DNA of 64,000 nucleotides from Gemmatimonadota bacterium (GTDB lineage: Bacteria > Gemmatimonadota > Gemmatimonadetes > Longimicrobiales > Gaopeijiaceae), in assembly GCA_030428885.1 (NCBI GenBank), contig JAUIEJ010000001.1, positions 558,001-622,000 of the forward strand, given 5' to 3'. Below the pieces are notes generated by a model that saw nothing but the letters and a program-made list of their open reading frames with translations, ran no database searches and was not told the origin of the DNA. Positions 44,238-51,402 of this stretch are shown here, one piece after another; the first letter of the stretch is position 1; every line of letters starts with the position of its first letter. The position numbers and the translations under genes are program-made.

Positions 44238-44807
44238 TCACCCCTCCCGGGCCCGCCGCTCGGTTTCGGTGTCCAGGATCTCCCGGACCGCCTCCAAGAG
44301 GGGGTCTCCGCTGGTGTAGCGGCGGCCGTAGTCCAGGTTGAACGCGTAGTCGAAGTCCGGCGGGTTGTGGCCCTGGGTGTGCTGCAGAATCGTCTCCAGT
44401 TTGTCCAGCGCCTTCGCCAGCCGTGCCTCGGGCGACTCGGCCGCCTCGTATTCGTCCCAGAGGTCGACGATCTCGCTCCGGAGTCCCATGGGAAGGGGCT
44501 CGACGAGGGTTAGGAGGTCCCGGCGCTCATCGTCGGCTTTGGGGGCCGTGGGGTCCTGATCCACCGCGGGAATGTCGCCGCCGATGGCTTCCCCCAGGTC
44601 GTGGATCACGCACATCTTGAGCAGGCGCGCGGGATCGACCTCGGGGTACCGGGGCGCGAACACCAGGGCCATGAGGCACAGGCGCCAGGTATGTTCGGCC
44701 ACGCTCTCGGGCTCGCCGGCGGAGGTCCACGCCGAGCGCACCGTGTGCTTGAGCCGTTCGGCGCTCCGGAGAAACTCCAGGACGCCTGCCAGATCGGAGG
44801 GGTTCAT
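44238..44807 (-). CDS. HD-domain hydrolase (HDDC2/YfbR-like 5'-nucleotidase)
   Basis: A 189-residue cytoplasmic protein with the HD metal-binding pattern: ESVAEHTWRLCLMALVFAP supplies the first His, LLKMCVIHDLGEAIGGDIPA the His-Asp pair plus Glu, and KALDKLETILQH the final Asp. This is the arrangement of HDDC2 and YfbR 5'-deoxynucleotidases. The ATG at 44807 overlaps the ATG of the divergent lipoprotein gene inside one CATG. No Shine-Dalgarno precedes it, and TAGTAT a short distance upstream could be a -10 element giving a very short leader. The propeller gene follows after 4 bp. Confidence 0.85.
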   Translation of the reverse strand: MNPSDLAGVLEFLRSAERLKHTVRSAWTSAGEPESVAEHTWRLCLMALVFAPRYPEVDPARLLKMCVIHDLGEAIGGDIPAVDQDPTAPKADDERRDLLTLVEPLPMGLRSEIVDLWDEYEAAESPEARLAKALDKLETILQHTQGHNPPDFDYAFNLDYGRRYTSGDPLLEAVREILDTETERRAREG

Positions 44808-45222
44808 GCTGAGGGGTATACTAACAGTTCTGGCCGCGCTCCTCGTGGGGGGTGCCGCCTGCTCGTCGCCCACGGCGCCGAACGAGGTGCGGGTGCTGGC
44901 CACCCTCGCCACCGCCGAATACGGCTACGAGGGGCCCAATCCCGTGCTCCTTCCCCTCTCCGGCGGGCGGGTCCGGGTCGAAACCGTCACGGTGGGGTCG
45001 TGCCGCCTCGTGCGCCCCGACACCGAGGTGGAGCGGCAGGGGCGCCGGGTGGCGGTGTTCGCGTTCGAGATCCGGGAGGCGTGCCCCGATCGGGCCACGA
45101 CGGGATCCCCGCACCACGTGGTCGTGGAGTTCCCCTCCGGGGGGTGGGCGATCGTGGACGTCGTCGGCAGGGATCCCGACGGCGGAGTCCTCGTCCTCAC
45201 CGACAGCGTCCGCGTGGACTGA
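44806..45222 (+). CDS. Small lipoprotein of unknown function
   Basis: A 138-residue protein with a clear lipoprotein signal (LAALLVGGAACSSP, Cys near residue 19). The mature part is beta-rich with a likely disulphide pair (VGSCRL and REACPD) and ends VLTDSVRVD. GGAGGGG lies 5 nt before the ATG at 44806, whose bases overlap the start codon of the divergent HD gene. No family is recognised. It begins a plus-strand run of five genes to 48463. Confidence 0.6.
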   Translation: MLRGILTVLAALLVGGAACSSPTAPNEVRVLATLATAEYGYEGPNPVLLPLSGGRVRVETVTVGSCRLVRPDTEVERQGRRVAVFAFEIREACPDRATTGSPHHVVVEFPSGGWAIVDVVGRDPDGGVLVLTDSVRVD

Positions 45223-45322
45223 CCGATCCGACGGAGCGGCCGATCGCCCGGTCGCGTCGACCGCCGGCCGTCGCCATCTTCCGGGGCCCAACGAGCGTTC
45301 CCCCGGAATCCGGGAGCCGAGC

Positions 45323-45841
45323 ATGGCGCAGGACCTCCGAGAGACCGTGGCCTCGTGGCTCGAGGCCATGCAGTGCGAGTTCCGGCAGGTGGACGATCCC
45401 CGCATGGAGTGGCGGTACGAGGTGCGGTATCCCACCCGTCGCACCGATCACATCATGCACGTGGCCCAGGTGCCCGGGCCCGTCCCGTCGCTGGCCATCG
45501 CCTCCATCACCCGCATGTCCGAGCGGCACCTGCAGCGGTTCGCGGGACTCCCGGACGACGAGAAGCGGGTCTTTCTCTTCGGACTCCGCCACACCCTCAA
45601 CACCCCGGAGGTGGACTTCGAGCTGAAGGGCGGCGGCGGGCTCGCCTGTCCCGAGGCGTTCCAGGTGAGCGTGCGGCGCTTCGAAGACGGCCTGTCGCTG
45701 GACGAGTTCGCCCGGAGCTTCGGCGCCGTCTACAAGATCGAGCTCAGCGCCATCTGGTTCATCCAGGAAACCCTCGACCAGGACCCCACCTCACCGCCGG
45801 TCTTCTTCGACTTCGGCGACGCCGACCTCCCGGAGGCGTGA
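45323..45841 (+). CDS. Conserved hypothetical protein (DUF2299-like)
   Basis: A 172-residue cytoplasmic protein. The N-terminal pattern (LRETVASWLEAMQCEFRQVD, then WRYEVRYPTRRTDHIMHVAQ) and the following alpha/beta sequence resemble the DUF2299 group, best known from archaea; this is a tentative likeness from memory of the pattern. No catalytic motif is visible. Its TGA stop overlaps the ATG of the GNAT fusion gene (TGATG), so the two are translationally coupled. Function unknown. Confidence 0.6.
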   Translation: MAQDLRETVASWLEAMQCEFRQVDDPRMEWRYEVRYPTRRTDHIMHVAQVPGPVPSLAIASITRMSERHLQRFAGLPDDEKRVFLFGLRHTLNTPEVDFELKGGGGLACPEAFQVSVRRFEDGLSLDEFARSFGAVYKIELSAIWFIQETLDQDPTSPPVFFDFGDADLPEA

Positions 45842-46833
45842 TGGGGGCGGGCACGGGCCACGCCGTCTCTCCCCACGATCGCCGCTTCGCCGACGACGTG
45901 GAGTCGGGCCGGCTGGCCCCGGCGGACTTCGATCACCGGGCCCACCTCCGCCTGGCCTACGTGCACCGGGTGGCGGGCGACGTGGCCGCGGCCCATGGGG
46001 CGGTGCGGGCGGCCATCCGGGGCTTTCTCGATGCCCACGGCGTGGACCCGGGCAAGTACCACGAGACCGTGACCCGGGCGTGGGTGGGCGCCGTGGGCGT
46101 GTTCATGGACCGGTGCCCGCCCGCGGCTTCGTTCGAGGAGTTCATCGCGGCGTCGCCGGCGCTTCTCGATCCGGCGATCATGACCACCCACTACTCGCCG
46201 GAGCGGCTCTGGTCCGACGAGGCCCGGGCCGGCTTCGTGGCTCCGGACCGGGATCCCATTCCCGGCACCGTCCCCCTCGACCTGCCGGAGCGCCTCGAAA
46301 CCGAGCGCCTGGTGCTCCGGCTGTGGAGTCCCGAAGACGCCCCAGCCCTCCACGAGGCCCTGGGCGAAAGCGTCGATCACCTGTACCCCTGGATTCCGTG
46401 GGCCACCGGGCGGGCGCCGGATCCGGCGCAGGCGGCCCGGCTCCTCGAGGGGTGGCTCGCGCAGCGGACCCGGGGCGAAAACGTGATCTACGCCATTCTC
46501 CGCCGCGACGGCGGCTTGGTGGGGGGCGTGGGGGCGTACGCCCGGGTGGGCCCGGGGGCGTTGGAACTGGGGTACTGGCTGCGCGCCTCCGCGGCGGGGC
46601 AGGGGTACGCCACCGAAGCCACCGGGTGTCTGGCCGACGCCGCCTCGGCCCTTCCCGGGGTGCAGCGCCTGGAAATCCACACGGACGCGGCCAACGGCGC
46701 CAGTCGGCGCGTGGCGGAGAAGCTGGGTTTCCACCTCAGCGGGGCCGAGGGACCCCGGGGTGGGGTCGTCTACGTCCGAGCCCGGAATCCGGAAGAGTCG
46801 AGGAACGCGCCACCGCGCCCCGGTGTTGGATAG
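45841..46833 (+). CDS. Fusion of a His-rich unknown domain with a GNAT acetyltransferase
   Basis: A 330-residue two-part protein. Residues ~1-135 form a helical unit with FDHRAHLRLAYVHR, KYHETVTRAWVGAV, FEEFIAASPALLDP and YSPERLWSDEARAGF. I recall this unit as a free-standing conserved hypothetical protein; its function is unknown, but the conserved His and Glu suggest a binding site. Residues ~145-320 are a RimJ/RimL-type GNAT domain (LETERLVLRLWSPEDAPALH, ELGYWLRASAAGQGYATEAT, IHTDAANGASRRVAEKLGFH), with the acetyl-CoA loop at AAGQGYAT. The acceptor is unknown. The start overlaps the stop of the preceding gene. Confidence 0.8.
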   Translation: MGAGTGHAVSPHDRRFADDVESGRLAPADFDHRAHLRLAYVHRVAGDVAAAHGAVRAAIRGFLDAHGVDPGKYHETVTRAWVGAVGVFMDRCPPAASFEEFIAASPALLDPAIMTTHYSPERLWSDEARAGFVAPDRDPIPGTVPLDLPERLETERLVLRLWSPEDAPALHEALGESVDHLYPWIPWATGRAPDPAQAARLLEGWLAQRTRGENVIYAILRRDGGLVGGVGAYARVGPGALELGYWLRASAAGQGYATEATGCLADAASALPGVQRLEIHTDAANGASRRVAEKLGFHLSGAEGPRGGVVYVRARNPEESRNAPPRPGVG

Positions 46834-46865
46834 GTACCTGTCCCTCCCTCTCATCTTCCGATCCG

Positions 46866-47693
46866 ATGCCTATCTCCACGACGGCTCGCGCCCTGCTTCT
46901 CGCCCTGACCGCCGCCGGCCTGTCGGCGTCGGGGACGGCCGCCATGCAGTCCAACGGGTCCGGCGGATCCGGGGGCGATGGAGGCCTGCCCGTGGCTGAC
47001 CTTCCTCCCCGGGAGGGCATGTACCACGCCTACCGCCCCGGCGAGCGCCTCGTCTACGACGCCCACGTGGGCATCCTGGGCGGTGTGGGAGAGGCGGTGC
47101 TGGAGATCCGCGCCGACTCGCTCCACGGCATCCCGGTCTACAACACCCGCCTCCAGCTCCAGGCCTCGGCCCTCTTCGGCTCGCTGAAGGTGGACAACCT
47201 CTTCCAGTCGTGGATGGACCCCGAGACCATGCGGGCCCTCCGGTTCGAGAAGCAGCAGGACGAGCCCCGGACCAAGACCCACGAGACCTTCGACTTCCTC
47301 CTGGACGAAGGCATGTGGCGGCGTACCGACGGCAAGGAAGAAGGGGCGTTGTCGTCCCAGTATCCCCTGGACGACGTCTCCTTCATCTACTACGTGCGGG
47401 CCCTGCCGCTGGAGGTGGGGAAGCGCTACGTCCTGGACGACTACTACAAGGAGTCGGGCAATCCCGTGGTGCTGGACGTGCTGCGGCGGGAGACGGTGAA
47501 GGTGCCCGCCGGCGAGTTCCAGACCATCGTGGTTCGCCCCACGATCCAGACCAGCGGGCTGTTCAGCGAGGGGGGCGAGGCCGAGTTGTACCTCACCGAC
47601 GACGTGCAGCGCTTCCTGGTCATGCTGAAGTCCAAGCTGCCCCTGCTCCAGACCCTGGAGTTCCGCCTCCGGGACTTCTCCACGGGGTACTGA
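46866..47693 (+). CDS. DUF3108 periplasmic protein
   Basis: A 275-residue exported protein with a signal peptide ending near GTAAMQS and a Gly/Ser-rich spacer. The DUF3108 body includes YRPGERLVYDAHVGILGGVG, SLKVDNLFQSWMDPETMRAL, FDFLLDEGMWRR and VPAGEFQTIVVRPTIQTSGL, followed by EAELYLTDDVQRFLVMLKSK. Family members are predicted beta-barrel-like periplasmic proteins of unknown role, often near envelope genes. The ATG at 46866 begins 33 bp after the GNAT fusion gene and the next gene starts 12 bp after its stop. Confidence 0.8.
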   Translation: MPISTTARALLLALTAAGLSASGTAAMQSNGSGGSGGDGGLPVADLPPREGMYHAYRPGERLVYDAHVGILGGVGEAVLEIRADSLHGIPVYNTRLQLQASALFGSLKVDNLFQSWMDPETMRALRFEKQQDEPRTKTHETFDFLLDEGMWRRTDGKEEGALSSQYPLDDVSFIYYVRALPLEVGKRYVLDDYYKESGNPVVLDVLRRETVKVPAGEFQTIVVRPTIQTSGLFSEGGEAELYLTDDVQRFLVMLKSKLPLLQTLEFRLRDFSTGY

Positions 47694-47704
47694 GCCTCCG
47701 GCCC

Positions 47705-48463
47705 GTGCGCGTCGCGGCGCTCTACGATATCCACGGCAACCTCCCGGCGCTGGAGGCGGCCCTGGCCGACGTGGCGTCGGTGGGGGTCGACGCCGTGGTG
47801 GTGGGGGGCGACGTCATGCCCGGTCCGCTGCCCGGCGCCTGCCTCGACCGGCTCCAGGCCCTGGACGTCCCCGTGCACCGGCTCTACGGCAACGGAGAGG
47901 CCGACGTGGTGCGCCTTCATCGGGGCGAGGCCGTGACCCGGGTGCCCGAACGACTCCACGACCTGCTGCGCTGGACGGTGGAGGCCCTGGAGCCCCGCCA
48001 TCTCGACGCGGTGGCGGCGTGGCCCTCCACCGTGCGTCTGGAGGTGGACGCCGTGGGCGACGTGTTGTTCTGCCACGCCACCCCGCGAGACGACTGGGAG
48101 ATCTTCACCCGCCGCTCGCCCGAGGCCGCCCTCCGCCCGGTGTTCGAGCCCACCGGCGCCGACCTGGTGGTGTGCGGCCACACCCACATGCCCGTGGATC
48201 GCCGGGTGGGCGGGGTGCGGGTGGTGACCTGCGGGAGTGTGGGACTCCCCTTCGGCGAACCCGGGGCCCACTGGCTGCTCCTGGGCCCCCGGGGGGTTGA
48301 GTTCCGCCGGGTGGACTACGACCGCGCCGCGGCCTTCGCCTCCTTCGCCGCCACCGACTACCCGCGGCTGGACGACCTCCGGATCGTGGATCCCCGCTCC
48401 GAGGCCGAGATGCTCGACGCCTTCGCCCCCGTGACGCTGGGACTGACGCCGCCCGAGGCGTGA
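47705..48463 (+). CDS. Metallophosphoesterase (YfcE-type phosphodiesterase)
   Basis: A 252-residue calcineurin-like enzyme. All four metal-binding motifs are present: LYDIHGNLPALEA, VVGGDVMPGP, YGNGEADVV and CGHTHMPVDRR, with CHATPRDD between them. The first motif has YDIHGN where most members have SDIHGN. The GTG at 47705 directly precedes the first strand. The core is the size of YfcE, with a C-terminal extension of about 45 residues. It hydrolyses phosphodiesters with two metal ions; the natural substrate is unknown. Probably the last gene of the run beginning at 44806. Confidence 0.88.
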   Translation: MRVAALYDIHGNLPALEAALADVASVGVDAVVVGGDVMPGPLPGACLDRLQALDVPVHRLYGNGEADVVRLHRGEAVTRVPERLHDLLRWTVEALEPRHLDAVAAWPSTVRLEVDAVGDVLFCHATPRDDWEIFTRRSPEAALRPVFEPTGADLVVCGHTHMPVDRRVGGVRVVTCGSVGLPFGEPGAHWLLLGPRGVEFRRVDYDRAAAFASFAATDYPRLDDLRIVDPRSEAEMLDAFAPVTLGLTPPEA

Positions 48464-48464
48464 G

Positions 48465-48744
48465 CCCCCTGTCGCCGCCGGCCGCCTCCTCGTCTCCGAG
48501 GTGCCTCCCGCGTAGGGTTTCGATCGGCGGCGGACGCCAGGGAAACGTGCGGATGAATCCGTTGCCGGGATCGAACGGGCACTTTCGCTCACATGGGAGG
48601 GCGAAGTGGCGGATGAATGGAGGCCGCCGCCGACCAACCGCGACTTGTGGTCGATGGTGAGGGTTTCCGTGTGGTTGGATCTCGCGGGACCGTTCATCCG
48701 CACGTTTCGATCAGGGCCCCGCCGTCTCACCCCCTGTCGCCGCC
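48465..48744. repeat. Non-coding region with 15-bp direct repeats around a long inverted repeat
   Basis: The 305 bp between 48464 and 48768 carry no credible gene. CCCCCTGTCGCCGCC occurs at 48465-48479 and 48730-48744. Between these, 48542-48557 (GAAACGTGCGGATGAA) is perfectly repeated in reverse at 48693-48708, and the similarity continues inward imperfectly to about 35 bp per arm (CGGGATCGAAC against GAGATCCAAC). TTTCGATC is also duplicated (48518, 48705). A third CGGATGAAT lies at 48610. The pattern suggests a decayed small mobile element or a structured RNA; no transposase is present. Confidence 0.55.
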
Positions 48745-48768
48745 CGTTGGAAACCCGCATGGTGGGGC

Positions 48769-49056
48769 ATGCGCGATCCCCACGAATTCCTGGAACGGGC
48801 GGCCGACCTCGCCGAAGAGCGGGAACGGGTCGGTCGGGACCTGGTGCGCGGATGGTTCTTCACCGTCTTCGTCGCCGTCTTCGTGGCGGTGGTCATGGGG
48901 GCGACCAACCCGTTCGGCACCGCGCTCATCGTGGGCCTCACCCTCTTCTCCGTGGGGCTGACGGTCCGGTCTCTTTCTGTGATCCGCGGCCTGGAGGCCG
49001 AGCTCGCCCTCCTGGAGTCCCCCGACGAGGGATCCGGCGACGCCCTGGGCCCGTGA
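48769..49056 (+). CDS. Small two-helix membrane protein
   Basis: A 95-residue protein. An N-terminal charged helix (EFLERAADLAEERERVGRDL) is followed by two transmembrane segments (WFFTVFVAVFVAVVMGA and GTALIVGLTLFSVGLTV) and an acidic tail. The pattern suggests a small inner-membrane protein with its N-terminal helix in the cytoplasm. No family is recognised and no strong ribosome-binding site is visible before the ATG. Confidence 0.5.
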   Translation: MRDPHEFLERAADLAEERERVGRDLVRGWFFTVFVAVFVAVVMGATNPFGTALIVGLTLFSVGLTVRSLSVIRGLEAELALLESPDEGSGDALGP

Positions 49057-49122
49057 ACCGTCACAGGTACGCCGTCCGGTTCGTTCACTCTCTGGTGGGT
49101 GATCTTTCTCGGGAGGTGGACC

Positions 49123-49515
49123 ATGCGCGGGCTCGCGCATCCGATTCGCTGGATCCTGGCGGTGAGCGCCCTGGCGGCGTGTTCGGGAGCCTCCGGGCTC
49201 CTGGGACCCGATGCCGAACAGGGCATCGACGGCCTGGTGCTTCTGGGACCCCAGTGCCCGGTGGTCCAACCGGGCTCGCCCTGTCCCGACGTCGCCTACG
49301 AGGCGACCCTCGATCTCTGGGACGCCGGCGGCGGCTACGTCACCCGGCTCCGTTCGGGCGCCGACGGGCGTTTCCACGTGGGACTCCGTCCCGGCGACTA
49401 CGTCCTGGAGCCCCAGTCGGGCAACCCGTTCCCCTACGCCGGCCCCGTGGAGGTCACGGTGAGCCGCGGCGAGTGGACCGCCGTCACCGTGTACTTCGAC
49501 ACGGGCATGCGGTAG
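49123..49515 (+). CDS. Small lipoprotein with prealbumin-like/carboxypeptidase-regulatory fold
   Basis: A 130-residue protein. The ATG at 49123 follows GGGAGG, so it is chosen over an upstream GTG at 49099. A lipoprotein signal (WILAVSALAACSG) leads to the segment LLGPQCPVVQPGSPCPDVAY. That Cys-containing pattern followed by LRSGADGRFHVGLRPGDYVL is seen in small secreted proteins with a carboxypeptidase-regulatory-like beta sandwich. It may bind carbohydrate or protein at the surface; this is inference. Its 3' end overlaps the start of the next propeller gene by 43 bp in another frame. Confidence 0.65.
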   Translation: MRGLAHPIRWILAVSALAACSGASGLLGPDAEQGIDGLVLLGPQCPVVQPGSPCPDVAYEATLDLWDAGGGYVTRLRSGADGRFHVGLRPGDYVLEPQSGNPFPYAGPVEVTVSRGEWTAVTVYFDTGMR

Positions 49516-50660
49516 CGGCGGGTCTCGCCGCCGCCCTCACGGGAGCGCCGTGTCCGCTCGCCGGGCAGGCAAGCGATCCCGGGATCGCCATCGACAGTAC
49601 CGTCGTCGTGGTGGAGCCGTCTCGCAAACTCTCCCTCGAGCCCCTCGTCCGCATCGGCACCGTGGACGGCGCACCCGAGACCCAGTGGGGTTCGGTGGTG
49701 AGCCTCCAGGTCGAGGTGGACGCCGGTGAGGTCTACGTCGGCGACGGAGTCTCGAACCGGCTGCGGGTGTTCGGCGTCGACGGCGCGTTCCGGCGGGCGT
49801 GGGGTCGAAGCGGGGATGGTCCGGGGGAGTTCAACGGCGGGCCATTGGTGAGCGTGGGGCGGGACACGGTGGTGGCCACCGACGGATTCCGAGTCAACGT
49901 CTTCACGGCGGAGGGCGAGGTCATCCGCACCTTCACCCCCCGGCCCCTGGAGCGGGTTTCGTTTCTCGAGTCCATCAGCCCCGTGGACGACGGCTGGATC
50001 GCCCTCATCCGGGAAGTGGTGCCGGGCCGCGGGCAGCTTCGTCGGGCCTACGCCATGGACCTCGCCGGGCTGTTGACCGGCGAGCCGGTTCTCGAGGTGC
50101 CCTATCAGGAGGCGGGGACTCCGTCTCTGTTCGCCCCGCGGGCCCGGGTGGCGCATCACGGCGACGGAATCGTGGTATCGGACGCCGTGGAGTACCGGAT
50201 CGAGCGCCGGGGCCCCCGGGGGCGGGTCCAATCGGTCCACCGGTTCACCGACGCCCTCGTGGCCGTGAGCGAGGCCGACTTCGACCGGTACGAGACGGCG
50301 ACGGACGCTCGGTGTCGCGCCTCCGACGGGGCCGCTCTCTGCGTGCCGCTGCTCGACGATCACTTCTCGGCCGTCCGGCGTCGGGGGCTTCCGGCCGCGC
50401 GGCCGGTGGTGGGACGCCTCCTGGGGTCGGCGGACGGAACGATCCTGGTGCAGCGGGCCGACCTCGATCCCACGCCCTTCACGCCGGGGGACGAGACGCT
50501 CTGGGACCTGGTGGCCGACGACGGGCGCTGGCTCGGCCGGATCGAGTTCCCCCTGGGGATGCGTCCCGTCTGGCTCGGGGCGGATCAGATCTGGGGTGTG
50601 GAACTCGACGCCTTCGACGTGCCCACCGTGGTGGGGTACCGAATCCGGGTCGTCGAGTAG
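49473..50660 (+). CDS. Secreted six-bladed beta-propeller protein (2 of 3)
   Basis: A 395-residue exported protein. The only plausible start giving a signal peptide is GTG at 49473 (AVAAGLAAALTGAPCPLAGQ, cleavage after GQA), which overlaps the preceding lipoprotein gene by 43 bp. Propeller signatures include VYVGDGVSNRLRVFGVDGAF and GRSGDGPGEFNGG, the family motif shared with the genes at 43067 and 51403. Two Cys in the C-terminal third (DARCRASDGAALCVPLLDDH) may form a disulphide. No enzymatic motif. The ribosome-binding site is weak, so the start is less certain than the gene itself. Confidence 0.7.
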   Translation: MDRRHRVLRHGHAVAAGLAAALTGAPCPLAGQASDPGIAIDSTVVVVEPSRKLSLEPLVRIGTVDGAPETQWGSVVSLQVEVDAGEVYVGDGVSNRLRVFGVDGAFRRAWGRSGDGPGEFNGGPLVSVGRDTVVATDGFRVNVFTAEGEVIRTFTPRPLERVSFLESISPVDDGWIALIREVVPGRGQLRRAYAMDLAGLLTGEPVLEVPYQEAGTPSLFAPRARVAHHGDGIVVSDAVEYRIERRGPRGRVQSVHRFTDALVAVSEADFDRYETATDARCRASDGAALCVPLLDDHFSAVRRRGLPAARPVVGRLLGSADGTILVQRADLDPTPFTPGDETLWDLVADDGRWLGRIEFPLGMRPVWLGADQIWGVELDAFDVPTVVGYRIRVVE

Positions 50661-50676
50661 CCCGGGGTTCGGGGGG

Positions 50677-51168
50677 CTACGGTGCCGTAACCGGGCGGTT
50701 GTTGGCCAGGGCGGCGATCTTCCACTCGCCGTCGAGGCGGAGCAGCAGCCAGACCTCGCTGAACTCCAGGACCGCGGCGGGGGCGCCGGCGGCCTGGACC
50801 GTGGCGGTGCGGGTGTCGGTCCACACCGTGGCCACGTCGCCCCGGGCCTCCACCGACGTGACCCGGACCGAGCGCTCGTACGACTCGGTGGACGAGAACA
50901 GCACCGCCCCCACGACCTGCCACTGGGTGGTGAGGTCCTGGGCGAGCCGGTCGTCGGTCTCGCCCATGTCGGCGTGGGACGCACCCCGCACCAACTGCAC
51001 GCTTCCCGGCGCCAGGAGCGCCACGGCGCCGTCCAGGTCTCGAGCGGTGACCGCTTCGTTGAAGGCCCGCACGCGATCGGCCGCGACCGCCTCGTCGGTG
51101 GTGCCGCAGGCCCCGGCGGGGAGGGCGAGGCCCAGGAGGGCCGTGAGGAGGAGCGCTCTGGATCGCAT
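50677..51168 (-). CDS. SnoaL/SgcJ-like NTF2-fold lipoprotein
   Basis: A 163-residue protein with a lipoprotein signal (LLGLALPAGACGTTDE). The body has the NTF2-like pattern of SgcJ/YybH proteins: VRAFNEAVTARDLDGAVALL, APGSVQLVRGASHADMG, SVRVTSVEARGDVATVWTDT and EVWLLLRLDGEWKIAALANN. The fold is usually a small binding pocket; no catalytic pair is identifiable. It is transcribed against the flanking propeller genes, with 16 bp to the convergent stop at 50660. Confidence 0.75.
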   Translation of the reverse strand: MRSRALLLTALLGLALPAGACGTTDEAVAADRVRAFNEAVTARDLDGAVALLAPGSVQLVRGASHADMGETDDRLAQDLTTQWQVVGAVLFSSTESYERSVRVTSVEARGDVATVWTDTRTATVQAAGAPAAVLEFSEVWLLLRLDGEWKIAALANNRPVTAP

Positions 51169-51402
51169 GGCCGTGGTGGGGCAGGAGGATGGGACCCGAC
51201 GGGCCCATGGAAGCTCGCCCCGAACCGGGGTGGCCCACCGTCGGGAGATGGCGGTGCTCCGCCGTCGAGATTCTCCCCTGGGTTGTCCGTAGATCCCCGG
51301 AGAGCAGCGCCGTCGCCCTCACCTGGAGGCTCGCGGGATCGGGGCCCTCGTCGCATCATGAGCGCCCTGCCCGCCCGCCTCCCCTCCGACCCGGCCACCC
51401 TC

